A stretch of 64,000 nt of DNA from Bacillus sp. PAMC26568 (GCF_014235785.1 NZ_CP060137.1:3224001-3288000), one strand, 5' to 3'. Positions 7,826 through 15,996 are shown, numbered from the stretch's first letter. Made by a program: numbers and translations. Notes: a model not told the origin generated them from the sequence alone.

Positions 7826-10632
7826 ACTTTTACAACGAATTCTGTATAAAGAGATGCAGGAAGTTCGTGTTCTAATTGAATTTGAACGGTTATTGGTTTT
7901 TCTCCCTCGTATTCAAATACGTCTCCCTTTCCTATATAAATATAGGGTTCTACTTTTCCATCAATTTCTTTATATTTTCTTAGGAACAAATGAAGCTGAA
8001 TACCTCTAGCTTTATTGAATATTATATTCTTCCCACGTTCAGAGCTTTGGCTTGTACTGTTTGGGGTCTGCCATTGGAATGTGTATTCATTGATGAGTTT
8101 ATCCTGATAGTTGATACTTTCTTTGATATTCTCTTCTTTGTGTAAATCGATAAAGAGGAAATAATCGTTCCCATTTGTCAGTAATCCTGAGCCTCTAAAT
8201 GCGCTATGAATTTTTCGATAGTTGGATAGGAGCGCTGCATCGATCATTTGATATTGTTCATAAAGCTTAAAGTGTGGCAATCCATAGTCTGTATTCTTAA
8301 ATTCCTTTTCATATCGGAAAATACCATAATTCACGATATCCTCTATAAATCTTTTGTACTCAGGATTTTTCAACACTCTTGAAAAACCTACTGTTTTCCG
8401 AAGTATTCCTTGTTCTAAATCGCCCAGTTTCAATTTACTCTTTTTTTGAACGCTGTCAAAGTAATCATGATTTATGCATTCAAACGCATGATAGACACTA
8501 TCTTCATGGACCTCTGTCACATATTTTAATATCTCAACCTTCGCACGTTCTATAGAAATCATCTCATTTTCCATTAAATATTTTATGATCACAAATTCAT
8601 AAACTCTCTTTAATGGGAGCATATCAGATAGTTCTTTTAAGGCACTTTCGAATGCTTCATTACTCAGCAAACCCTTGAGATCATCATCCTTCTCAACTTT
8701 ACTCAGGAACTTTAAATACGTTTTTTCCTTTTGAATAAATTTAATCGGATCAGGTGCCCCATCAAACATTAAATAATCCAGTAATAAATATGGAATATGA
8801 CCTTGGTTCATTTTCTTAAACTCGAAGTACTCTTCTTTCAAATATTTCATAGAGTTAAAATTCTCGTTATCGATCTGTTCGAGAATCCGTTCCTGTGAAA
8901 TCCGATCCATCTGAATATGAGTACACCCAGGAATATTAGCAAAATCTGTTGCAATTGCAACCTTTAAACTTTCTTTGTCATAATACCTGCTTCCGTTTAA
9001 GGCAAGCGCAATTAAAAATGCTTTATTGTGATTTCCGATAAAATCAAGAACTGTTAGGAAGCTCTTGCTTTCGTGTTTCCGCAATCCCCGTCCGAGTTGT
9101 TGTATGAAAACAATCGGGCTGTTTGTAGGTCGAAGCATTAACACGGAATTAACCGATGGGATATCGACACCTTCATTAAAAATATCCACGGTGAAAATAA
9201 TTTCTAACGCATCTTCGTCGTCCTCTAATCGCTTCATAAAGTATGAGCGCTGGTCAACGGAATTCTCTCCCGACAATGCTACACTGTTATAGCCTCTTTT
9301 ATTAAATTCCTCCGCCATGTAATGTGCGTGATCTACGCTTGCACAAAAGCCCAGACACTTTCTCTTTTTCCCATCGTGGCCGTAGAAATTCATTTTTTCA
9401 ATAATGAAGTCTACTCTTTCATTTACTTTTAAGCGTTTCGTAACCTCAGCAATATTATCAATATCGACATCACTTAGATCAATTCCATCTATATCCGTAA
9501 TGCCAAAGTAATGAAATGGGATAATCAGCTCATCATCTAACGCTTCATGCAATCGCACTTCAATTGCTACATTATTATCAAATAATTCAAAGACATTATG
9601 GTTGTCACATCGTTCAGGCGTAGCAGTCATTCCTAATGTGAAGTCTGGCTCGAAATAATTTAGGACTGCCTCATAGCTTGGACTTGTTGCGTGGTGGGCT
9701 TCGTCAAAAATAATGTAGTCGAATTCGTCTTTTCTAAATTCTTGATAGCACCTAGAAAGCGTCTGAATGGTTGTAAACACATAATCTGCATCCTTCTGCT
9801 TGTGATTTCCTGTTAACAAACCAAACGTTTTCGCTTCATTCACGATCAGTTTTTCAAACGTTTCCTTTGCTTTTTTCAAAATTTCTTCTCTATGTACAAT
9901 AAAAAGCAGCCTGCGAGGTCTGAAATGTTTCACATCGAAAGCTGACATATACGTTTTCCCTGTACCTGTTGCGGCAATAACTAAAGCTTTGCTTTCTCCA
10001 AAAGAACGTAACCTTTCGAGATTTCCCATCGCTCTTTTCTGCATTCTATTCGGAATAATATAGTCGGAATTTTCATAGATAAGATTCTGTTTCGTTGTAA
10101 TAGCAGTCAGCTTACTTAGAAAATCTTCATATCTTTTAAGAAAGTCTTCATCTGCCTCCGCACTTCTCTCCCAAAGCTGATTGTATTCACTTAGCACCTC
10201 TTTAATAAAAAGAGTATCCTCTTTTGTCATGATTTTAACATTCCACTCAATATTACTTTTTAATGCACTTTGCGTTAAGTTAGAAGATCCAATGAATACC
10301 TTATAATGATCAACATATTCAAAAATATAAGCCTTCGTATGAAACCCGATTTCCTTGTCTGTCACAAATACCTTTAAATCGATATGTTCAAAGTCCTTTA
10401 TTTTCCGAAGGGCCTTTGCTTCCGTAAAATTGAGATATGTAGAGGTAATGATCTTCCCTTTAATTCCTCGCTTTTCTGCTTCTTTAAAAGAATCTAGTAA
10501 AAGCTGGAGACCGCTAAAATTGATAAATGCTACACTGAAATAAAACCGTTCACATTCTAGAATGGAGCGTGATAGTTCATTTAATAAATTCCCTTTATCT
10601 GAGTTAACGATCAATTTTTCTTCGATGATCAT
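7822..10632 (-). CDS. PLD-nuclease/SF2 helicase with DUF3427 C-terminus
   Basis: A 936-residue protein with an N-terminal PLD-like domain (FHTKAYIFE with the HxK motif near residue 100 and GSSNLTQSAL after it), an SF2 helicase core (ATGTGKT Walker A, FDEAHH motif II, GMTATPE motif III, QQLGRGLRKH motif VI) and a C-terminal region of about 330 residues that matches the DUF3427 type (FRGSGLL, DYFLFIDLHKEE, FEYEGEKPITVQI). DUF3427 PLD-helicases are common in bacterial genomic islands and are suspected restriction or defence factors. AGGAG is seven bases before the ATG. It is paralogous to the 4525-6954 protein over the first 550 residues. The partnership with the Nudix enzyme at its 3' end is inferred from position. 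Confidence 0.85.
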   Translation of the reverse strand: MIIEEKLIVNSDKGNLLNELSRSILECERFYFSVAFINFSGLQLLLDSFKEAEKRGIKGKIITSTYLNFTEAKALRKIKDFEHIDLKVFVTDKEIGFHTKAYIFEYVDHYKVFIGSSNLTQSALKSNIEWNVKIMTKEDTLFIKEVLSEYNQLWERSAEADEDFLKRYEDFLSKLTAITTKQNLIYENSDYIIPNRMQKRAMGNLERLRSFGESKALVIAATGTGKTYMSAFDVKHFRPRRLLFIVHREEILKKAKETFEKLIVNEAKTFGLLTGNHKQKDADYVFTTIQTLSRCYQEFRKDEFDYIIFDEAHHATSPSYEAVLNYFEPDFTLGMTATPERCDNHNVFELFDNNVAIEVRLHEALDDELIIPFHYFGITDIDGIDLSDVDIDNIAEVTKRLKVNERVDFIIEKMNFYGHDGKKRKCLGFCASVDHAHYMAEEFNKRGYNSVALSGENSVDQRSYFMKRLEDDEDALEIIFTVDIFNEGVDIPSVNSVLMLRPTNSPIVFIQQLGRGLRKHESKSFLTVLDFIGNHNKAFLIALALNGSRYYDKESLKVAIATDFANIPGCTHIQMDRISQERILEQIDNENFNSMKYLKEEYFEFKKMNQGHIPYLLLDYLMFDGAPDPIKFIQKEKTYLKFLSKVEKDDDLKGLLSNEAFESALKELSDMLPLKRVYEFVIIKYLMENEMISIERAKVEILKYVTEVHEDSVYHAFECINHDYFDSVQKKSKLKLGDLEQGILRKTVGFSRVLKNPEYKRFIEDIVNYGIFRYEKEFKNTDYGLPHFKLYEQYQMIDAALLSNYRKIHSAFRGSGLLTNGNDYFLFIDLHKEENIKESINYQDKLINEYTFQWQTPNSTSQSSERGKNIIFNKARGIQLHLFLRKYKEIDGKVEPYIYIGKGDVFEYEGEKPITVQIQLEHELPASLYTEFVVKV

Positions 10633-10781
10633 ATAAAATCTCCTGACGACCTGAATTAATAATAGTTAAGTAAAATTCTACTATATTAGGAATAAAATAA
10701 AAATAGACTTTACTAAATTTGATAATCCATACCAAGAAGTAATAGTATTAGATATGGATATATGATATAGGAGGGATATCA

Positions 10782-11060
10782 ATGGAATACGCCATAATCA
10801 TTTTGATCTTGCTTTTCATCTACATGGTCACTTCCAGCAGAATTAAAGCACTTGAAAATCAGATTAAAAGTATGAAAGTTAAGATTGATCAGCTTTCCAT
10901 TAACGGAGATGTGCAGGTCAATCCAGTAGATGATGATGTACGAAAGCTATTGCATGAAGGGAAAGATGTTCGTGCAGTAAAAGCGGTACGTGATGATTTG
11001 GGCTTGTCTTTGCTTGGTGCAAAACAATATGTGGATGCCATTAAGAAAGAGATGGATTAA
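10782..11060 (+). CDS. Membrane-anchored L7/L12-C-terminal-like protein
   Basis: A 92-residue protein with one N-terminal membrane helix (about residues 2-18), a short coiled coil (about 22-42) and a C-terminal module (about 52-92) reading VRKLLHEGKDVRAVKAVRDD, then GLSLLGAKQYVDAI. That pattern resembles the C-terminal domain of ribosomal protein L7/L12, which contacts translation GTPases. Annotated proteins of this sort exist in Firmicutes but have no settled function. GGAGGG precedes the ATG. It is followed after 40 bases by nrnA in the same direction and may be co-transcribed with it. Confidence 0.75.
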   Translation: MEYAIIILILLFIYMVTSSRIKALENQIKSMKVKIDQLSINGDVQVNPVDDDVRKLLHEGKDVRAVKAVRDDLGLSLLGAKQYVDAIKKEMD

Positions 11061-11100
11061 AAAAGTAAGGGGCTTATGAAGGTTTAAAGGAGATGATGAC

Positions 11101-12036
11101 TTGGTAACAGTACAAAAAGGAATAGTAAATGCTATACTAAAGCACTCCACCATCATTATCCACCGCCACATCCACCCAGATCTCGACGCCATGGGATCTC
11201 AGGCAGGTTTGCAAAGAACGCTTAAGCATTCCTTCCCTGACAAAAACGTTTACGCACCCGGCACCGATGAAAAAAGTCTTCTCTTCATCAATAAGATGGA
11301 CCTCATCCCAGATGAAGCATATAAAGAAGCTTTAGTCATTGTATGTGACACGGCCGAAACTTCACGTATTTGCGACCAGCGATTTTCTAAAGGTGCCATG
11401 CTTATAAAAATCGATCATCATCCTGATCTTGAACCATATGGTGATCTTTCTTGGGTGGATCCTTCGTATAGCTCTGCAAGTGAGATGCTGGTTGATTTAT
11501 TTATGGAATATCCTGATGTTTTCCAAATGAACAAAGAAGCAGCCGGAGCTTTGTATACCGGGATTATTGGGGATACTGGCCGTTTGCTGAATGGCACTGC
11601 TTCACCGCGTACATTGAAGGCTGTAAAGGCATTGAGGAAATTTCATTTTCAGCCTGAGCGGATTCATAATGAGCTGAATAAGAAAAGCAGCGGTGTTGCT
11701 CGGTTACGCGAGGCGATTTTAAGGACTTTCAAGCTGACGGAACAAGGAGTTGCCTATATTTATTTAACGGAGGAGAAACTGACTGCTTACGGGGTGGAAC
11801 GTGCGGAAGCGGCAAATCTTGTGAACGTCCTGTCTTCGATGTCGCGAGTTAGAATCTGGGTTTTCTTTATTGAATATCCGAATGAAATTCGCGTTAGGAT
11901 TCGTTCAAGGAATATTCCGATTGATGACATCGCCCGGCGGTTTGGGGGCGGAGGACATCCCTTTGCGTCAGGAGCTGCAATTGATTCTTGGGAAAACGCT
12001 GGAGCAGTGATCGAAGCTTTAAATCTCAAAACTTAA
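11101..12036 (+). CDS. nrnA: DHH phosphoesterase, NrnA-type oligoribonuclease
   Basis: A 311-residue DHH/DHHA1 phosphoesterase, close in length to B. subtilis NrnA (YtqI), which degrades nano-RNA and hydrolyses 3'-phosphoadenosine 5'-phosphate. The metal-binding motifs are complete: HRHIHPDLDAMGS (about 21-33), CDTAE (about 83), the diagnostic DHHPD (about 105) and GIIGDTG (about 158). The DHHA1 substrate-binding motif GGGGHPFASGA is at about 282-292. Translation starts at TTG 11101, eight bases after AAAGGAG. Cytoplasmic, RNA turnover. The genome may hold a second copy, so a paralogue designation such as NrnA-like is possible. Confidence 0.88.
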   Translation: MVTVQKGIVNAILKHSTIIIHRHIHPDLDAMGSQAGLQRTLKHSFPDKNVYAPGTDEKSLLFINKMDLIPDEAYKEALVIVCDTAETSRICDQRFSKGAMLIKIDHHPDLEPYGDLSWVDPSYSSASEMLVDLFMEYPDVFQMNKEAAGALYTGIIGDTGRLLNGTASPRTLKAVKALRKFHFQPERIHNELNKKSSGVARLREAILRTFKLTEQGVAYIYLTEEKLTAYGVERAEAANLVNVLSSMSRVRIWVFFIEYPNEIRVRIRSRNIPIDDIARRFGGGGHPFASGAAIDSWENAGAVIEALNLKT

Positions 12037-12156
12037 ACCGAATATTAGAACTATTTTTGGTTTTTACATAGAAGCTGATGTTTGTGGTAGTGTATAAATA
12101 ATATGCTTAAAATAAACACGCTGCAACTTAGCGTTCAATCATAATGGAGTGATCAT

Positions 12157-12336
12157 ATGGGTAAAGCCAAAGCTAAAACGAAGAGCAGTAAAGGCGGGAC
12201 AGGCGGCGGAACAGGCAAAAAGGGCTGGAATCGCTGGCAGGCTGGTGCCAATAAAAAGAAGAGCTTTAAGCCTTATACGAGTAAGGGCGCTAAACAGCAG
12301 GACCATTCAAATTCAAAAAATGAGAAATCTGAATAA
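12157..12336 (+). CDS. Small basic glycine/lysine-rich protein, DUF3934-like
   Basis: A 59-residue, very basic protein starting MGKAKAKTKSSKGG, with GGGTGKKGWNRWQAGANKKK in the centre and an acidic-polar tail. The WNRWxAGANKKK core is like the small Bacillaceae proteins grouped as DUF3934; this is from memory. A GGAGT lies seven bases before the ATG. The residues and lack of hydrophobic segments suggest nucleic-acid binding, but no function is established. A hairpin terminator follows at 12351-12364. Confidence 0.7.
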   Translation: MGKAKAKTKSSKGGTGGGTGKKGWNRWQAGANKKKSFKPYTSKGAKQQDHSNSKNEKSE

Positions 12337-12350
12337 CTCGTTTCAATCTG

Positions 12351-12372
12351 GACCTGTTTAGGTCTTTTTTTA
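12351..12372 (+). terminator. Intrinsic terminator
   Basis: GACCT-GTTT-AGGTC hairpin followed by eight T residues, just after the small basic protein gene. Confidence 0.75.
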
Positions 12373-12458
12373 TATAATCATTCTCTTTTGTAAAAGACTT
12401 ATATAATCGGTATAGAATATACTGTGATATTACAAGTTGAAATTAGAGGATGATCCTT

Positions 12459-12608
12459 ATGAAATTCGATAAGAAAATGAAAAAGGTACAGGGGATATAC
12501 AAAGAAACACTGCAGAGAAAAGAGAAAAAACACACGGTAGAAGTTATCATTGTCTTGACATTTTTTGTATTAATTTTTAGTTTAAATCTTATTTTCAAAG
12601 GTTTTTGA
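12459..12608 (+). CDS. Small single-pass membrane protein
   Basis: A 49-residue peptide: a charged N-terminal half (about residues 1-26, rich in K and E) followed by one hydrophobic helix (about 27-47, VEVIIVLTFFVLIFSLNLIF). AGAGGA lies eight bases before the ATG. Its last 27 bases overlap the 3' end of the convergent acetyltransferase gene at 12582. Function unknown. Confidence 0.55.
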   Translation: MKFDKKMKKVQGIYKETLQRKEKKHTVEVIIVLTFFVLIFSLNLIFKGF

Positions 12609-13106
12609 GTAAGTCGAGTCTTCTTCTATTTTAATAGAATAAATTGCCTGTTCAGCACCAAAACGAGTGATTGTTTTTTCTAAATTCATACCTAATCTTT
12701 CTAATAACCTGCATGAGGCGGTATTAGCAGTTTGTGTTTCAGCAATGACTTTTGGAAGACCTAATTCTGTTAATGCATAGTGGATAATCACTTGAACGAC
12801 TTCGGCTGCATAACCAGCCCCCCACCATTTTGGAAGAAACTGATAGGAAATCTCTGTATCAACGCCGTCATGATGCTGGTCTAAAGAAACCAAGCCCATG
12901 AAATGATTCGCAGCTTTTTCTCTAACCACCCAATATAAAAATTCTTCCCTGCGATTATTCATTCCATCTAATGCTGCTGCAATTGATTTTTCCTCAACAA
13001 TACCGCCTAAATATACCCTTACATCATGATTTAAAAATACTTCTTTAACCTCTTCAAAATCCGATCTCTTAAAAAGAGTAACGTGGCATCTTTCTGTTTC
13101 AAACAT
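12582..13106 (-). CDS. RimJ/RimL-type GNAT acetyltransferase
   Basis: A 174-residue GNAT protein. Motif A is recognisable but less canonical, ISYQFLPKWWGAGYAAEVV near residues 86-104, with WGAGYA in place of RGxGxA as is usual for the RimJ/RimL branch. The C-terminal NTASCRLLERLGM signature (about 129-141) confirms the subgroup. It probably acetylates a protein N-terminus or a small molecule; the target is unknown. An AGGGTG lies eight bases before the ATG. It converges with and overlaps the small membrane protein gene at 12459-12608. Confidence 0.8.
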   Translation of the reverse strand: MFETERCHVTLFKRSDFEEVKEVFLNHDVRVYLGGIVEEKSIAAALDGMNNRREEFLYWVVREKAANHFMGLVSLDQHHDGVDTEISYQFLPKWWGAGYAAEVVQVIIHYALTELGLPKVIAETQTANTASCRLLERLGMNLEKTITRFGAEQAIYSIKIEEDSTYSKTFENKI

Positions 13107-13182
13107 TGAACCACACCCTAAGATTTTTTATGAACAAAAGAAAAGCCTCCCCTTTATTAAACAATACAACATAATTATTAAT

Positions 13183-13413
13183 TCAAATCTCATATTCACC
13201 TACTGTAATGATGAGAACTAATAGTAAAAGGCCAAGAGAGTCTAATAAGATATCTTTTTTTGTTTGTTTTCTAAAAATAAAGCACGTTAAAAAAATGAAT
13301 ATTGCCATAATATAAAACCAAGGTGTCCATTGTGAGACAGAATAAAACCCTGTACATATACCTATGACTATTACGAAATAGACTAATTCTTTGTCAGAAG
13401 CTTTTCGAAACAT
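13183..13413 (-). CDS. Small three-helix membrane protein
   Basis: A 76-residue hydrophobic protein with three predicted membrane segments (about residues 9-25, 31-47 and 56-72). AAGGGAG precedes the ATG by six bases. I do not recognise a family. It is the first of three small membrane-protein genes on this strand (with 13536-13637 and 13744-13935), each with its own ribosome site, which suggests a genus-specific cluster rather than an operon of known function. Confidence 0.6.
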   Translation of the reverse strand: MFRKASDKELVYFVIVIGICTGFYSVSQWTPWFYIMAIFIFLTCFIFRKQTKKDILLDSLGLLLLVLIITVGEYEI

Positions 13414-13535
13414 ATTGTTCTCCCTTGCTTAATCTCTTTTTTGCATCCTCGTTTATAGTAATTCGCTTTAAAAAAGATGAATCCCTTCTATATCAATACT
13501 TCTCTTTATAAAACATTAGAAAATCGACTTAATTA

Positions 13536-13637
13536 TTATTTTTTTTTAACAACAGATATATAAATCCAATATATGAATACCGAAAAAAACAGGAGAGCAA
13601 GTATAAACGCGTCTAAACCTGCAGCATATTTTAACAA
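13536..13637 (-). CDS. 33-residue membrane peptide
   Basis: A short frame from TTG 13637 encodes about 33 residues: a hydrophobic helix (ALLFFSVFIYWIYISVV) ending in three lysines. The ribosome site GGAGGAG is eight to nine bases upstream of the TTG, which is the main evidence that it is translated. The K-rich end predicts the C-terminus inside the cell. Function unknown. Confidence 0.45.
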   Translation of the reverse strand: MLKYAAGLDAFILALLFFSVFIYWIYISVVKKK

Positions 13638-13743
13638 ATCAGCCTTCTCCTCCAAATAAATGATAGATATGTCTTTTTTAATTTAACCTGTGCGAATAAA
13701 AAAACCCCATGTATAGGTAGTCAGGAACTAATGATCTGCTGTT

Positions 13744-13935
13744 TCAACGATAACTGCTCCCCTTCACAATCAAAACTAAAATCACTGCAAGCAATAACCC
13801 GCCAATAATAAACGGACCAAGACCCGAGCTGTAAACAAGGTAGACTCTCACATGCTTAATTGTATTGACAATCACAAAAACGAAAAAGATCAGACTCATT
13901 CCTGCAATAAGGGGAACATAAGGATTTCTCTTCAA
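13744..13935 (-). CDS. Small two-helix membrane protein
   Basis: A 63-residue protein with two membrane helices (about residues 7-25 and 39-58) separated by a short basic-aromatic loop. Translation begins at TTG 13935, eight bases after AAAAGGG. No family recognised. Confidence 0.55.
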   Translation of the reverse strand: MKRNPYVPLIAGMSLIFFVFVIVNTIKHVRVYLVYSSGLGPFIIGGLLLAVILVLIVKGSSYR

Positions 13936-14001
13936 ACTGATCAGCCCTTTTTAGAAGCTTTTTCTTATCCCTATGCTTGCGACATTTTGTATCATGCTAT
14001 A

Positions 14002-14365
14002 AAGAAAAGCGGAATCACCCGTTTAGGCCCGACAGGCATAAAAGGATCCGACAGAAAAGTCCGGGTTTGACTTTTTTTGCGGAGCCGTTATGACCGAGGG
14101 TCTGGGTGATGGAGCTGGACAATAAGAAAAGCGGAATCGCCTGGTTAGCGCATGCATGACAGATAAGAAATCACCCGAAAAGTCCGGGTTTGACTTTTTG
14201 GGGGATTTTGTTCTGGCCGAGGAGTTAGGCGATGGAGCTAGACAATAAGAAAAGCGGAATCACCCGTTTAGACCCGCCAGGCATAAAAGGATCCGACAGA
14301 AAAGTCCGGGTTTGACTTTTTTGGCGGAGCCGTTATGACCGAGGGTTTGAGTGATGGAGCTAGAC
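14002..14365. repeat. Three tandem copies of a ~120-base structured repeat
   Basis: Units at 14002-14120, 14124-14243 and 14247-14365 (period 122-123 bases). Each starts AAGAAAAGCGGAATC and ends GATGGAGCT(G/A)GAC. The ends pair: ATCACCC with GGGTGAT in unit 1 and ATCGCCT with AGGCGAT in unit 2, so two positions change together; AGC and GCT extend the stem across a GGA/GGA internal loop. Inside each unit AAAAGTC-CGGGTTT-GACTTTT forms a second hairpin followed by T residues. Units 1 and 3 are nearly identical; unit 2 differs in its interior. It fills most of the gene-free stretch 13936-14422. Similar intergenic repeats occur in Bacillaceae genomes; I cannot name this one with certainty. Confidence 0.8.
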
Positions 14366-14422
14366 ATAGAAGCGCAATACTTCATACCTCTAATCTTTTG
14401 AGAAAAGCAGACCGTTTTTCAT

Positions 14423-14974
14423 TTACATGCCTCTTCCAGCGTTCTGTCCTTTTTTCGGAAATAAGGTGTAGCTGAAGCTGATGAGAAAATCAATTCCAAG
14501 GACAAGGGTCCAAAGCTGAAGTGTTTTAAGCAGCTGTTCTGTCTGCTGTCCGTTATTGATATAGAGAATAATGGCCCCTAGAAAAGATGCGCCAATTATC
14601 CACGCAAGAAGGTGGCGGAACCATCCTTCTCTTTCTCGTCGTGCATGCTCGGTTCCGTATTTGATTTTCTTCGGCGGTTTCTCTCCATTTGCAAACCGGT
14701 AGGCAAAATGCTGATCTGCCCATTTGATCATCCCATGGCCGAAAGCAATACTGATTCCGATATAAATGGCTGCAATTCCATGTACCATTGTCGCCGTCGC
14801 GCCGTTTTTTAAATCAAGCACGGTTGCCGCCAGCAGCACCAAATCAACTACTGGTGTACAAATCAGCAGGAACGCTCCAAGCTTCTTCTTTTTCAATATA
14901 TACCTTGCGACTAATCCCGCTAAAACAAAGACCCAAAATCCAATTTCACAGCCTATAATTAACCAGCCAATCAC
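14423..14974 (-). CDS. Integral membrane protein (YmcC-like?)
   Basis: A 183-residue protein with about five membrane segments: residues 3-25, 33-53, 60-80, 118-138 and 150-170, with a basic cytoplasmic loop PPKKIKYGTEHARREREGW before the fourth. Size and topology resemble B. subtilis YmcC, a membrane protein of unknown function; that comparison is tentative. GTG 14974 is the start, with AAGGGGGA upstream. It is divergent from the TetR gene at 15061 and the gap carries two copies of one palindrome, so it is very probably the regulator's target. A transport or efflux-related role is possible but not shown. Confidence 0.7.
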   Translation of the reverse strand: MIGWLIIGCEIGFWVFVLAGLVARYILKKKKLGAFLLICTPVVDLVLLAATVLDLKNGATATMVHGIAAIYIGISIAFGHGMIKWADQHFAYRFANGEKPPKKIKYGTEHARREREGWFRHLLAWIIGASFLGAIILYINNGQQTEQLLKTLQLWTLVLGIDFLISFSYTLFPKKGQNAGRGM

Positions 14975-14991
14975 ACTGTCTCCCCCTTATT

Positions 14992-15010
14992 TAATACAAC
15001 TGTACTATTA
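14992..15010. promoter_or_regulatory. TetR operator site 1
   Basis: TAATACAACTGTACTATTA, an imperfect palindrome of the form TAATAnnACnGTnnTATTA, just upstream of the membrane-protein gene's ribosome site. Confidence 0.65.
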
Positions 15011-15034
15011 CATATATTAGCAAAATGTTTTAAA

Positions 15035-15053
15035 TAATACAACTGTGTTATAA
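15035..15053. promoter_or_regulatory. TetR operator site 2 overlapping -10
   Basis: TAATACAACTGTGTTATAA repeats site 1 with the first 12 bases identical, 43 bases away. It overlaps the TATAAT at 15049-15054 of the TetR gene, so binding would block its own transcription. Confidence 0.7.
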
Positions 15054-15054
15054 T
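15049..15054 (+). promoter_or_regulatory. TetR gene -10 box, leaderless transcript
   Basis: TATAAT ends six bases before the ATG at 15061, and no Shine-Dalgarno exists in between. A start of transcription at or next to the A of ATG is expected. Confidence 0.5.
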
Positions 15055-15060
15055 AAAAAC

Positions 15061-15675
15061 ATGCCAAAATTAATTGATCATGATAAACGTAAAATACAAA
15101 TTGCAGAATCCACTTGGAAGGTCATTGCCGAAGAAGGTATTGAGCAGGCAACGGTAAGAAAAATTGCAAGTGTTGCCGGGCTTTCGGTCGGAGCTTTACG
15201 GCACTACTTTTCCACACAGTCTGAGCTGCTTTCCTTTTCCATGAAACTGGTATCAGAACGGGTGAGGCAGCGTGCCTTGTCTAAGTCTTATGAAGGGAAT
15301 CCGCTGGACATTGTAAAAGAATCGATTTCTGAGCTGCTTCCCGCTGATGACGAGAGAAGAATTGAAATGGAGGTGTGGCTCGTTTTTTCTGTAAAAATGC
15401 TCGTCGATACTAAGCTGAGGGCTTTAAGTGAAAATGTATACCACGAAATGCATGATGGACTGGGTCATGTCCTGCAGCTGCTGTTTAAACTAGGCATGTT
15501 AAAGGATGGACTGGAGATGGAAGCTGAAACAAACCGCCTTCATTCACTTGTGGACGGACTAGCCCTTCATCATCTCCTTCATCCTTCTCTCTTTACGTAC
15601 GAGAAGATGATGAAAACCCTGGACTATCATTTGCGATCAATTTGTATGCCAGCAAGCAAAAACAAAGAACAGTGA
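15061..15675 (+). CDS. TetR/AcrR family repressor
   Basis: A 204-residue TetR regulator. The DNA-binding helix-turn-helix is at about residues 27-46 (TVRKIASVAGLSVGALRHYF), followed by the helical ligand and dimer domain. It diverges from the membrane protein at 14423-14974, and the 86-base gap has two matching palindromes, so it likely represses both that gene and itself. The ATG has no ribosome site and sits directly after a TATAAT, pointing to a leaderless mRNA. The terminator overlaps the stop codon. Its ligand is unknown. Confidence 0.88.
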   Translation: MPKLIDHDKRKIQIAESTWKVIAEEGIEQATVRKIASVAGLSVGALRHYFSTQSELLSFSMKLVSERVRQRALSKSYEGNPLDIVKESISELLPADDERRIEMEVWLVFSVKMLVDTKLRALSENVYHEMHDGLGHVLQLLFKLGMLKDGLEMEAETNRLHSLVDGLALHHLLHPSLFTYEKMMKTLDYHLRSICMPASKNKEQ

Positions 15676-15700
15676 GATATTGACTGTTCTTTGTTTTTTT
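15661..15700 (+). terminator. Terminator of TetR gene
   Basis: AACAAAGAACAGT pairs perfectly with ACTGTTCTTTGTT and is followed by T residues; the TGA stop codon lies in the left arm and loop. Confidence 0.9.
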
Positions 15701-15716
15701 CTATATCGTTTTTCAA

Positions 15717-15905
15717 TCAGCTCAAAACCGCTTTACCGCTTCTCAGACGCTTCACAAGTTCTCCCCCGCAGTTTAGGCAGACAAATTCCATTTCTTCCGT
15801 ACAAGTGTGACAGAACGTGCATTCATGCGAGCAGATGTAAGCTTCTGATTTGTTATGGAGATTTACGGAACATTTTTCACAAGCAGTTCTCATTTCTAAT
15901 GCCAT
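15717..15905 (-). CDS. DUF1272 zinc-binding small protein
   Basis: A 62-residue cysteine-rich protein: CEKC at about residue 9, CSHECTFCHTC in the middle and CLNC near residue 43, spaced for two zinc sites. The LEMRTACEKC opening and the HECTFC core are typical of DUF1272 proteins, widespread in bacteria with unknown role. The ribosome site is GGAAGGGGA upstream of the ATG. It lies between the convergent TetR gene and the RND exporter gene. Confidence 0.85.
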   Translation of the reverse strand: MALEMRTACEKCSVNLHNKSEAYICSHECTFCHTCTEEMEFVCLNCGGELVKRLRSGKAVLS

Positions 15906-15953
15906 CGTGATTTCCCCTTCCTATTAATAATCCTCTATCTCAATTGTAAAAAA

Positions 15954-15990
15954 CAGAGGGCACCTCAAAAGTCCGCACCTCTGCGTTCTT
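15954..15990 (-). terminator. Terminator of RND gene
   Basis: Read on the minus strand, CAGAGG ... CCTCTG closes a hairpin that is followed by six T residues, just after the exporter's stop codon. Confidence 0.65.
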
Positions 15991-15996
15991 TTATAC

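Noticed and set aside
14002-14365. Insertion sequence or MITE
   Set aside because: No target-site duplication or transposase was found; tandem arrangement and covariation fit a structured repeat better.
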